From: Actinostola sp. cb2023
Taxonomy: Eukaryota; Cnidaria; Anthozoa; Actiniaria; Actinostolidae
Direction of reading: 5' to 3'
NCBI GenBank assembly: GCA_033675265.1
Contig: JAUJYZ010000409.1
Span: 1 to 64,000, forward strand
Length of the DNA stretch: 64,000 nt
Shown here: piece by piece, positions 55,801-64,000 of the stretch
Position numbering within the stretch: the first letter of the stretch is position 1
Layout: every line of letters starts with the position of its first letter
Notes under the pieces: model-generated
What the model saw: only the letters and a program-made list of their open reading frames with translations
What the model was told of the DNA's origin: nothing
The model's database searches: none
Made by a program: the position numbers and the translations under genes

Positions 55801-58800
55801 AGGCAAGCTAGTCACTAGTCACCCCAGTGCTGTTAACACAGGCAAGCTAGTCACCCCAGTGCTGTTTAACACAGGCAAGCTAGTCACCCCAGTGCTGTTA
55901 ACACAGGCAAGCTAGTCACCCCAGTGCTGTTAACACAGGCAAGCTAGTCACCCCAGTGCTGTTAACACAGGCAAGCTAGTCACCCCAGTGCTGTTAACAC
56001 AGGCAAGCTAGTCACCCCAGTGCTGTTAACACAGGTAAGCTAGTCACCCCAGTGCTGTTAACACAGGTAAGCTAGTCACCCCAGTGCTGTTAACACAGGC
56101 AAGCTAGTCACCCCAGTGCTGTTAACACAGGCAAGCTAGTCACCCCAGTGCTATAAACACAGGCAAGCTAGTCACCCCAGTGCTGTTAACACAGGCAAGC
56201 TAGTCACCCCAGTGCTGTTAACACAGGTAAGCTAGTCACCCCAGTGCTGTTAACACAGGTAAGCTAGTCACCCCAGTGCTATAAACACAGGCAAGCTAGT
56301 CACCCCAGTGTAACACAGGCAAGCTAGTCACCCCAGTGCTGTTAACACAGGCAAGCTAGTCACCCCAGTGCTGTTAACACAGGTAAGCTAGTCACCCCAG
56401 TGCTGTTAACACAGGTAAGCTAGTCACCCCAGTGCTGTTAACACAGGCAAGCTAGTCACCCCAGTGCTATAAACACAGGCAAGCTAGTCACCCCAGTGCT
56501 GTTAACACAGGCAAGCTAGTTTGCTGTTAACACAGGTAAGCTAGTCATGCCAGTGCTGTTAACACAGGTAAGCTAGTCACCCCAGTGCGATAAAGCTAGT
56601 CACCCCAGTGCTGTTAACACAGGCAAGCTAGTCACCCCAGTGCTATAAACACAGGCAAGCTAGTCACCCCAGTGCTGTTAACACAGGCAAGCTAGTCACC
56701 CCAGTGCTGTTAACACAGGCAAGCTAGTCACCCCAGTGCTGTTAACACAGGCAAGCTAGTCACCCCAGTGCTATAAACACAGGCAAGCTAGTCACCCCAG
56801 TGCTATAAACACAGGCAAGCTAGTCACCCCAGTGCTGTTAACACAGGTAAGCTAGTCACCCCAGTGCTGTTAACACAGGCAAGCTAGTCACCCCAGTGCT
56901 GTTAGCACAGGTATGTATTTAAATGATCTCCTATTTACTTTGCTATTGACAGTTGTACACTGAATAAATATCCGTGTATATTATTATTCAGCTTTACTTG
57001 ATAATGGCATTGGAGGATCTCGAAACGTCGTAATTTTTTTGCGTTGAAACTCATCAATAATTACATGTGTTATTAAATGTGTTTATATATTCATTACATG
57101 GTAGAGGCAAGTACATCAGTAGTGTATATATACATTTATTATTAATACCAACACATTTAATAATGATAATTATAATAATACTACTACTACTACTACTACT
57201 ACTAATAATAATAATAATAATAACAACAACAATAATAATAATAATAGTAATGGTATTATATATTATATACACTTGTACTGTTGCATATCAAACACATACT
57301 GGCCATACATTTGCAACGAAATTATGCAAATGCTCAGTTATACATGTGGACCATAAATATTATTATTATAAAACCGTAAGTTTGCACAAACAATTCTGGC
57401 CCAGAGATGTATTCAGTGAAAAAAAAACCCCATACAGCATGGTACCTTTTTCCATTTTCCCTCACCCTGCATGCATGGCAAAATATACAAAATTCCACAT
57501 CCAACCATAGGGAGAAATCAAATCCTCAAAGGACAACCTATTCGAAGAATTGGCGGGACATTTTGGCGGGCTTTCCGTACTGAGGTCGTGTGCTTGTCCC
57601 CGTACCTTACCTTACCGGACAGAATCCCAGTAATTACGCTAAATATTGTGACCACATATAAACGTCTTGGTCTCTGGACTTGTTGTTGTTGATGCCAGAG
57701 GCAGCGAACCATTTGTTGGGAACAACATGGCTGTCGAAGGTCTTCAAATCTTGGATGTTTACTTTGCATATTTGTGAATTATATATTTGTGCGTACTATA
57801 TATTAAACTATAAAGCTTTCTTACTTCGCAACCACAAACATTATCATTCAGGACACACATACGGATGTGAACATTGCAGATATGCCGATGGAAAGCTTCA
57901 TTTCATCAATATCGCGAACGATCGCGAACAACAACTACTTATAAGTTGCCGACTTGATTCTACCAACAATATATTAAGCCGACCATATAAAGTATAATCG
58001 TATTATGAAATGACAGCGTTTTACTTTACTCGCCATGTTTTCAACAAGATCAACACGACCTGACAAAAGTAACGCCCACACCTACTGATTATGACCGCAA
58101 ACCCGTATTATTCACTCCCTGCCGTGACAAAAAAGTTTGGGGCTCCTCATGTTCTTTTAAAAAGCACGATTTTATATTAGACAACATTTGGCATTAAAGT
58201 ATTAATCTTAAATTATAAAAAAATGGTGTTAAGGCATCAAAAAAAGATATATAAGTGTTTTGAGATACCTTATTATTTTTGTTTGGTAAACAACGTTCAT
58301 ATTGCTTTCACACTTAGCCGATGAGAGTGGGCAAACCAATTAGCTGCCTCACTCATGGAATGATGTTAGAACAGAATATAGGTGGGATTATAGGTGGGAC
58401 TATATGCCTGGCCTGTACGTTGTTCTGGCGACAAAAATATATTTGCTTGTTTTATTTATTTGTAGAATTCCTTTTTGTTTGTTTGTTTGCTGCACCTTTT
58501 AGTAAAGTTGACTATTCATGTTACTTCGATCACGCCTCTGCGATGTACCTATTTTGTGAAATTATTTTCAAGCTTTTTTATTTAGTCTTTTAATTATAAA
58601 AAATGTTTAACTTCACGAAACGTTTTAGTGCGTTTTACGCACACATCGCGTAACTCGAACTCACTAAATTCTCTTAGTCACTTTTAGTTATGCTCTGGGT
58701 GTGGCAAAGACAGATTTGGGTGTGGTCAAGCGCGTAACTCAAAAAGCATGTAATTCGAACTATGATACGTGTAATTTGAAATGCGCATAATTCGAATAAT

Positions 58801-61800
58801 ACCCTATCGGCCCCAAATGATTTCATCTTGCTATCGAATAGCTGTGGATTATACTCTGGTAATCATACCGAATACGGCAGAATCGGTGCTGAGCCACACA
58901 ATAGGGTACTTGCACTAAGAGGTCACGTGACCCTAACTCCCATAAATCGACCAGCAGTGTCAAAATGAACTCCAGAAATGAAATGAGCAGCTAGAAATTA
59001 GTAAAAGGGCGAAGTCAGTTCAGATCATAATGTCTGACCCCGGAGAAATGGCATTAAAAATAAAATCGATGGTTTTCTAAGATTTTGTTTGGAAAATGCA
59101 TTGGATGGCAAGAGGCGTTCCATCCAATGCATTTTCCAAACAAAGTCTTAGAAAACAATTGATTCTGACTTTTCATTCGATAGTTTTTGCCAGTTATATT
59201 TCATGATAGAGCAGCCTTATTAAGAACGGCTGATCTTCACTTCATCTTCGTAGAATTCTCAGATCTTTACTCGCGTTCAGTACGTCACTTTTGACCCAAA
59301 CACGCCAGACTCCCACCATCTTCAGTACACAAAGGTAGTTTGAAAGGTATAGAGAAATGATGTAATATCAATCTAAACCGGTAGTAGTGGACGAAGCGTT
59401 TCCAAAAGTACAGTGATGTCACAAGTCGACCTTGGTCAAATATAGAATGTCTTCAGGTATTATTCGGAAACAGCTCATTAGGCAACTTCAAACTGTTATA
59501 ACTCGAACACTAGTGACGGTAGAACTATAAAACTTTGCCAGAGTATTCACAACACTGATGATTATCTTTTATTGATTAAAAGTTTGTTGATTGGTTGCAT
59601 GTGACCTTTAACAACATTCACCAAAACTCGGCCTTTTTAGAAAAATTGATGTCAAGTTCTAATTTGCTTCAGTCTATAAAGGAAATACGCGTTTGCAAAT
59701 AGCTAGAGGCTCATAATAACGACTCCATCAGCGATCCCCCACAACTTTCAGCAAATAAGTTTATATCTGGTTTATATTCTGATGGATTTTAAGAATATTT
59801 TAGCGTTCAATTTTTCTGTAACATTATATAAAATATTCAAATCTCTTCCTACTATGGAAACTGATCTCTGAAGTGGTAACATGTCTGTTCGGAATTTTGT
59901 CTCACTGGAGTGTTTGGTACCATTTTTGAACGAAATGATTGGCATAAAGTGATCACGTGGTACAAAATTCCGAACGGAAATGTTACCACTTTAATGATTT
60001 CCAAAGTGATTTCCATAGTATATATACATGTAGCTAATTGCATAATCATTGTCGGGTTGAAAATCATAAATCATAGAAGCTGAGACCACAAGGATGGATG
60101 GAAAATCAGTTCATATGCAGATATATTCAATGTTCCCGTAGTTTTGAAGATATATGAGCTATTTAACTAAGATCCTACAAGTCTGGATAAAAAGGTTGAT
60201 CATTTGACGGTTTTATTTGAGAGTTTTAATTTCCCAGAATTCCTTTTGGTCATGGCTTTCATGATTTTCAACCCGACAACGATTTTGCAATTAGCTATAT
60301 AACTTATGTGAATGATCAAAAAACGAAAGGTTCAATTCAATGGGAATTTGCCTGTTAAAACGCTTATGTGATGAGTTTGATATACCATCATCATCTTTTA
60401 CTGGAAAACAAAAGGCTCCATATACATCGAGGCACTTATAATAATTGCTCTTGCAAGTTTGAATAACGTCAACAATTGCAGATGCATATATCTTACAGTC
60501 CGAACTAGCGTTGATGATCAAGTTAAAAGGCAGGGTTGACTGTTGTCCAAGTTCACTGGCGTAAGTAACTTGACTATGTTCAGTACCAAACAAAAATAAT
60601 AAGGTGGCACAAAACACTTCTATTATTTTGAATGCCTTAACGCATTTTTATTTAAGATCAAATAAATACTTTAATGCTGAATGTTAAGTCCAAAATAAAA
60701 TCGTGTTTTTAAAAGAAATAACATGCACATTTGGCTTATTTACATGTAAATCACGTTGCCATAGAAACCATATTAATTATTTATTAAAGCTATGGTTTGA
60801 AATTCCCGGCATAATAGTCTATGGATACACAGTTTCAAAAGATGCAGTGAGCAAAGTTTGACCATCAAAAAGTTGAATAATTTTGAGCAATTTTAATTTA
60901 AATCGTGCAAAAAAAATTAATTAATTATGCAAATTAATCGGCATTATATAATATTTATTTCAGATATTAGATAGCTAACTTAAATTGTAGGTGTTATATT
61001 CGGTTATCATTGATTATTTAGTTTTTAGACGACATCAGAAGTTTACTTTTCAGATGGTTTACTTTCCGTGATTTTAGCTATTTTGAAGGATTTGCTTCAC
61101 CACGATGTGTTTCAGTGGATGTCAGAAGACCGTTATTTTAGGCCCCAAAAATTTTAAAGCTTTTTTCAATAGCAGTTGAATAAGGTATGTAAATATGATT
61201 GGCAGCTTTAGAATCTGAGCGTTACCATCAGAGTTATCGAAGGCAAAATATAGGACAAAATAAGACATTTTTAAAAATATAAAAGCATGTTGCGCTCGCG
61301 ATGCGTGTGCACGGTTGCTATAGCAACGGAATCCAAAATTACCCGTGAACGGAAAAGACTAAGGATGGTTCTTTCACATGACATGATTGTTGTTGAGGAA
61401 AGAGCTACAGAGAAATTGCAGTACGTGTTCAAAGATGGAGAAATTTTGATTTTTGAGAGGCTGAAAATCACTCCAAATTAACATTGGGCCGTTGCTATGG
61501 AAACCAAAGGTGCCGACGCCTTACAAGTATATTTTTGTAATCAGAGCAGGAATACTTACTTGTATGCAAAGTTTCAGAGAAATCTATTTTTTCATGCAAG
61601 TGGCCAGCTAATGTTTGATTTTTCTAGAAAATCACTCTTAAGGTCCCTATTAATTCTCCGAAGACTCCAATTGAAAGACGGCTGCCTCAAAATAAATCTT
61701 AGTAACTTCACACGATCGCGAAGACGAAGTGGCAACCATGTTTATGTTTACATTTCGAACGCTCACATTTCAAAGCAACGCGGGCGCGTTAATTGGCCAG

Positions 61801-62146
61801 CAAATTAATTTCTGCGTATGCGTTACAAGCAGAAAACCGGTAAAACTAGTTTGATTCATCCAAAACCCTGGATGATCGGTACATCAAAGAAAGTCGAGGC
61901 CGTTGGCAGAGGTTTCCTTCCATTTCTCTTTAGGGGAAAGGTAAAAAGGAAACCTCTGCTCGCAGGGTATGATGATATATCCATCGACTACTTCGAAGCC
62001 GAAACTTGTTTTTACAATGATCTACTGATGTATGTTGTTGTTCAAACAAAGGACAGACATCCTATGAATATACGACTTCTATTTCTTATCAGGTTCTTGC
62101 GTGACTGTCGAATGTACACCAAAAGCTGATAAAACATCTTTACAGA
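47891..62146 (+). CDS. Gene 2: multi-exon IgSF receptor, 3' part not found
   Basis: Exons 47891-47951, 48701-49078, 50178-50405 and, less certainly, 62093-62146 all join in phase 1. The product so far is a signal peptide (1-20), a V-type Ig domain (about 21-146), a second Ig domain (about 147-222) and a short Cys-containing segment. Six N-glycosylation sequons support an extracellular role. No transmembrane exon was seen, so the gene probably runs past the right edge, unless the last exon is wrong and a secreted or shorter form exists. It lies about 6.8 kb downstream of gene 1 in the same orientation, with the same exon style, implying a local gene family. Ligand and function are unknown. Confidence 0.65.
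47952..48700. other. Gene 2 intron 1
   Basis: AT-rich, 749 bp. The open frames in it (47978-48298 minus, 48375-48572 plus) have no supporting features. Confidence 0.45.
48701..49078 (+). CDS. Gene 2 exon 2: V-type Ig domain
   Basis: 378 bp, phase 1-1. Acceptor gctatataaag (48699-48700) is weak. It was chosen because it keeps phase 1; an alternative AG at 48710 would not. The donor is gtatag (49079). The B strand reads RRGETVRFVWDY, with Trp where Cys is expected; the F strand has the classic DDSGTYECS preceded by SLVISNVTV. A second Cys lies in NSTCPARLL. The length suits a V-set domain. Three sequons (NST, NAS, NVT). Confidence 0.8.
49136..49671. mobile_element. hAT-like MITE in gene 2 intron 2
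   Basis: Ends ggcaccgttcacactaatcc and ggattagtgtggacggcgcc are inverted, with repeated cgaaaacg and gtggac motifs inside. Flanking 8-mers agttaaac and agttttac match at 6 of 8 positions. Confidence 0.7.
49829..50085. mobile_element. MITE, about 257 bp, in gene 2 intron 2
   Basis: Inverted ends gggatgcttaccatttactc and gagtaaatggtaagcaccc, continuing through ggaaaaaccggaaattccgg. Confidence 0.8.
50178..50405 (+). CDS. Gene 2 exon 3: second Ig-like domain
   Basis: Acceptor ggggtattttcag (50176-50177) and consensus donor gtaagt (50406) bound 228 bp, phase 1-1. The 76 residues include TPVAWYISPDVNATVWRN (C strand Trp) and CKEYGQYTCRPVNSLDAVEE then LNLTVL. The YGQYTC and following N...EELNLTVL correspond to F and G strands of an I-set or C2-type domain. 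It is short, and no obvious B-strand Cys partner is visible. Three sequons (NRT, NAT, NLT). Confidence 0.75.
50568..51522. mobile_element. piggyBac-like element, 947 bp
   Basis: TTAA at 50568-50571 and 51519-51522 flanks inverted ends beginning CCCAT (cccattcgcgcc and ccatggg). TTAA with CCC-initial ends is the piggyBac signature. The internal frames at 50843-51211 and 51124-51414 overlap, are degraded and show no DDE motif I can place, so the element is probably a non-autonomous relic. Confidence 0.7.
51614..52399. repeat. 19-bp minisatellite, about 41 copies
   Basis: The unit is ggctgctccgtagaaacac, with common variants gatccgtag and cttcgtag. Since 19 is not a multiple of three, all three minus-strand frames cycle and stay open (FLRSSRVSTDQPCFYGAAV), giving several overlapping long frames that are not genes. 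Confidence 0.97.
52558..52866. mobile_element. MITE copy containing an expanded hexamer
   Basis: The right part (acgagacgcaattttgaatc through ccactgatttggtaaata) is the reverse complement of the MITE at 41591-41754. The left end retains atttacca. The single tacagctac of the other copy is here about 29 units. Confidence 0.8.
52570..52745. repeat. (GCTGTA)n microsatellite
   Basis: About 29 perfect hexamer units, open on both strands (AVAVAV and QLQLQL peptides). Not coding. Confidence 0.98.
53030..53162. repeat. Palindromic MITE
   Basis: atattaagatcatgatatgg is mirrored by catatcatgatcttaatatg around a loop of about 90 bp with cacgagtttttaat/attaaaaacgag inner arms. Confidence 0.75.
53298..53351. 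repeat. Hairpin in the left arm
   Basis: gcagaggtttcctttttacc pairs with aaggaaacctctgc. The right arm carries the same hairpin near 61903-61959. Confidence 0.75.
54484..54510. repeat. Short perfect palindrome
   Basis: tttgctcgcctttcaaaggc continuing gagcaaa is self-complementary, just inside the left arm. Confidence 0.75.
55636..56912. repeat. 32-bp minisatellite, about 40 copies
   Basis: The unit is gtcaccccagtgctgttaac followed by acaggcaagcta. Many copies have the variant acaggtaagcta, which contains a consensus 5' splice site, and several have ctataaacac. It ends in gcacaggtatgta. Not coding. The repeats are contiguous with no unique spacers, so it is not a CRISPR array. Confidence 0.97.
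57165..57245. repeat. (TAC)n/(TAA)n microsatellite
   Basis: Trinucleotide runs of TAC, TAA and ACA in AT-rich DNA. Overlapping open frames are artefacts. Confidence 0.85.
57246..59060. other. No gene seen
   Basis: Open frames at 57518-57769 (minus), 57680-57997 and 58321-58593 have no domain, signal or splice support. catgaggagcccc near 54458 occurs inverted at about 58140, possibly marking the ends of an inner element of about 3.7 kb. Confidence 0.35.
59069..59155. repeat. Near-perfect hairpin, about 36-bp arms
   Basis: ttttctaagattttgtttgg and aaaatgcattggatgg are mirrored by ccatccaatgcattttccaa and acaaagtcttagaaaa around an 11-base loop. Confidence 0.85.
59850..60012. repeat. Palindromic MITE abutting the Ig relic
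   Basis: actatggaaactgatctctg, gtggtaacatgtctgttcgg are mirrored by ccgaacggaaatgttaccac and gtgatttccatagt. Confidence 0.7.
60031..60297. mobile_element. MITE, 263 bp, TA target duplication, inside an Ig-like exon
   Basis: TA at 60031-60032 and 60296-60297 flanks inverted ends gctaattgcataatcattgt and acaacgattttgcaattagc, with tttcaacccgac subterminal. It is related to 29754-29957. It supplies the stop codon that ends the Ig-like frame read on the minus strand. Confidence 0.8.
60298..60647 (-). pseudogene. Signal-peptide plus Ig-like domain relic, cut by a MITE
   Basis: Read on the minus strand, a hydrophobic segment VFCATLLFLFGTEHSQ precedes a sequence with V-type features: GQQSTLPFNLIINASSDCK (B-C region, Phe at the Cys position), several cysteines, and IELNLSFFDHSHKLY, where a YxC should follow. 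The frame stops inside the MITE at 60033-60295. Immediately beyond the MITE the minus strand continues aca tgt, that is Thr-Cys, restoring the expected YTC. No in-frame ATG precedes the hydrophobic segment. It looks like a third, dead member of the local Ig family. The assignment rests on pattern only. Confidence 0.4.
62093..62146 (+). CDS. Gene 2 probable exon 4
   Basis: Acceptor cttctatttcttatcag and donor gtgagt (62147) bound a 54-bp phase 1-1 exon encoding SCVTVECTPKADKTSLQ. Both splice sites are strong and the phase matches exon 3, but the 11.7-kb intron and small size leave doubt. It could be a stalk, or the start of a Cys-rich module. Confidence 0.45.
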
Positions 62147-62159
62147 GTGAGTATACTCA

Positions 62160-63040
62160 AGTGTCCTATCGTATACCGTATTCACCGGCGTATAAGCCGC
62201 ACGCGCAGATAAGCCGCACCCCGAGTTTGGCAACGTAAATTTTGGAAAAAAAGTTTTTTGAATAAAATGAATAGTTAAGTGAAATATTGAGAAAGCTACA
62301 TGTACATTACATGCTTTGCGTTATCGGACGTACAGTACCGATCGTAACTAACCTCAAACGCAAGGTTAACGTACATATTATGTTAACGCAAAGTAAACAC
62401 TGGCGTGCATGTGGAGTTAACGCTAAACAAACACAAAGCAAACCCTGCCGATATTTGCGTTTGTTTAGCGTTTACTAAATGAACGCAAAGCAAACCCAAA
62501 GTAAATTACAGTTCAAACATCGTTATTTAATACAAATTCAGTACTTCAAATAATACCGTAAATTTACAAAATAATGCACACACAAAATACACAAAATACA
62601 CTTGGCGCCGAGATGTGTCACGTTACGTCACACAAAGAAACCGCTAATCAGATATGACAAGTAATGCCGGATCGTAGCGAATGGCTTGGCAAACTTTACT
62701 CTTTAAAGTCCGAAAAGTTAAATGTACCAGTCGAAGATCAAGAAAATATTTACCTTATTGAGAAATTGCAATCTAATCCGTCCAAATATGTTCAAATATG
62801 ACAATTCAGAACCAGAAATCGATGTACGATCGATAGGCCAGTAATGGACATCCCGTCACGACGTCTGTCCTTCATAGATGGGTAGCCACTCAGACTAACC
62901 ACTGTTCATGGCACAGCTATGTCGTCCACGCTGTGGTTCAGGACTTGAGAAATGTTCAGCGACTTGCACGGCTTTGTTCCTAATATATCTGAGATGTTCA
63001 GAGAAGTATCCCCGAGACGTCACCCTGACTCGAGATATAC
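62160..63040. other. No gene seen; one transposon end
   Basis: accgtattcaccggcgtata at 62176 resembles the MITE terminus at 28676, followed by repeated ataagccgcac. Positions 62300-62510 contain many short gttaacgc/gcaaagcaaac repeats. No exon is supported. Confidence 0.4.
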
Positions 63041-63051
63041 AGCTATTTCAA

Positions 63052-63276
63052 AAAAGGTTGGTGCCAGTTTTGTTGCATCTTGCATCTTGCATCTTGCATA
63101 CCAAGCCCGAAATGTATTGTGGATCATATGTAAACAATGTCTGCATGCACATACAGAAGAAAATATGCCGGCTTCATATTGCGAAGATAAAGTTTGGGTC
63201 CACATCGCCCATAGTGCATTTCGGGCTTGGTATACAACATGCAACATGCAACAAAACCTTCACCAACCTTATATAA
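63052..63276. repeat. Palindromic MITE, about 220 bp
   Basis: aaaggttggtgccagttttg and ccaagcccgaaatg are mirrored by catttcgggcttgg and caaaaccttcaccaacctt. The long frames at 62908-63509 run through this palindrome. Confidence 0.75.
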
Positions 63277-64000
63277 CGTTTATTGATCGTGAGTACACCA
63301 ACGGGAGTGGCACTCGTGTTACTTGTGCAAGTGTAGTTCAAAACGTGGTACGTTTGCCACAGGGGCACGTGACTGTCCTCTGTTTGGTTGAGATCAAATG
63401 TACGAACAATGCTTTGATCAAGGAGTCCTTTATATTCCTGTCACGTAGATACGAAAGTATCAACAAAACTACAATGATAATGTCTTTCAAAGTGAAAATG
63501 TTATTCTAAAACTACAAGTCAAGAACCGGAAATTCACTTCAAGGCCAATCAACCATTAAATAATTCATCGTCCTCGTCGGATTCAATAATCCTTCTTTGC
63601 TTTGAAGGCAAAGGAGGTTTGTATTTTGACTCGCCAAAATACGGCAAGGCTCGTAAAAATATCCAGCCAGCCGTATTACACAACTATCCGTGTAATAACT
63701 TCCATGTCTTCTATTTTACTATTGATAAGAGTAGTAAAGTACACATTTGTATAGGTAATAGCATAGTTTGTGGAGGCTCGTGAAATTTTGTTAACAATTT
63801 TGAAATATCACTCGTGGTATTTGTTACAATATGTAATAGGATACACTGTGTAATCGGAGTCACGTCTTTGATTGATATAAGCTTAGTGTGACGGTCTTGA
63901 GAACTGTTCTTGTTGACTACCAACTTGTAGACTCTGTTCCTGATAGTAATAAATGTGATCTTGAAACATGGTGGCAGCTTAACGAAACGGACCCCATAGG
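63277..64000. other. Right edge, nothing certain
   Basis: A plus-strand frame from about 63282 reads TNGSGTRVTCASVVQNVV and LPQGHVTVLCLVEIKCTNN, faintly Ig-like (VTVLCLV), but it lacks good splice sites and is fused to MITE sequence upstream. I leave it unassigned. Confidence 0.25.

Larger units (their letters stand above)
53277..61972. mobile_element. Inverted arms of about 1.2 kb enclosing 6.3 kb
   Basis: 53277-54455 and 60728-61972 are inverted copies, clear at tgcgctcgcgatgcgtgtgc versus its complement, gccgggcatttcaaactata, and aacctctgccaacggcctcg. They are either the long terminal repeats of one 8.7-kb element or two separate copies in opposite orientation. No transposase was found in arms or interior. 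The short mirrored frames (53711-53911, 61271-61471) are arm sequence. Confidence 0.7.
50406..62092. other. Gene 2 intron 3, about 11.7 kb, repeat-filled
   Basis: If the exon at 62093 is real, this intron carries a piggyBac-like element, three tandem arrays, a MITE with a hexamer expansion, an 8.7-kb inverted structure and a disrupted Ig-like relic on the other strand. No additional phase-1 exon of gene 2 was recognised in it. Confidence 0.4.

Noticed and set aside
55636..56912. CRISPR-like array of 32-bp repeats
   Set aside because: Repeats are contiguous without unique spacers, no cas genes are present and the context is eukaryotic.
62908..63509. Two overlapping frames of 122 and 185 codons
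   Set aside because: Both run through the MITE at 63052-63276. The faintly Ig-like tail lacks usable splice sites.
1..64000. tRNA, 5S rRNA, snRNA genes
   Set aside because: I looked by eye for conserved internal promoter boxes and snRNA cores and saw none. A covariance-model scan was not possible.

Overview
The window looks like nuclear DNA from an AT-rich, TE-rich marine invertebrate; a cnidarian would fit, but I cannot identify the species. It has no operons, no long continuous ORFs outside tandem repeats, and many miniature inverted-repeat elements. It also has minisatellites and small exons bounded by consensus GT/AG splice sites. Nearly all coding content had to be assembled exon by exon.

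Layout. 1-22,300: no gene recognised. The region is dispersed repeats: a 1.5-kb inverted-repeat element (749-2297), several Helentron-like rolling-circle elements with an ACTCGGGC 5' end and a GAGCGTCTTG 3' end, CCGCGGTCCGCGG-cored satellites, large foldback elements (8293-8973 and 9009-10885), a 645-bp element with a perfect 9-bp target duplication (15084-15746), and a 5.87-kb segment bounded by near-identical 120-bp direct repeats (16088-21953) that contains an evolving satellite.

22,406-41,051 (+): gene 1. Ten exons join without a frame break into a 362-residue type I membrane protein. It has a signal peptide, one Ig-like domain lacking both canonical cysteines, two short Ser/Thr/Pro/Lys-rich stalk exons, a three-exon alpha/beta region (possibly SEA-like), two copies of a 9-residue mini-exon, a transmembrane helix and a 22-residue tail. 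The mini-exon was doubled by a 2.27-kb tandem duplication that also doubled a transposon carrying a broken RecQ-like helicase fragment. Introns hold foldbacks, GTTT/ATTT, CTT and polypurine tracts and several MITEs.

41,052-47,890: intergenic. It holds a 2.6-kb foldback with about 0.93-kb arms and a hAT-like element nested in its loop, then about 2.2 kb of a 22-bp minisatellite ending about 300 bp before gene 2.

47,891 to the right edge (+): gene 2, a neighbour in the same orientation. It has a signal-peptide exon, a V-type Ig exon (DDSGTYEC, but Trp at the B-strand Cys position), a second Ig exon and probably a 54-bp exon at 62,093. No transmembrane exon was found, so it probably continues beyond the window. 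Its large introns contain a piggyBac-like element, 19-bp, 6-bp and 32-bp arrays, and an approximately 8.7-kb structure with 1.2-kb inverted arms. Inside that structure, on the minus strand, is a third Ig-like domain relic cut by a MITE.

Together the window reads as part of a cluster of related, probably cell-surface recognition, IgSF genes. The architecture recalls the cnidarian Alr allorecognition family, but that comparison is inference.
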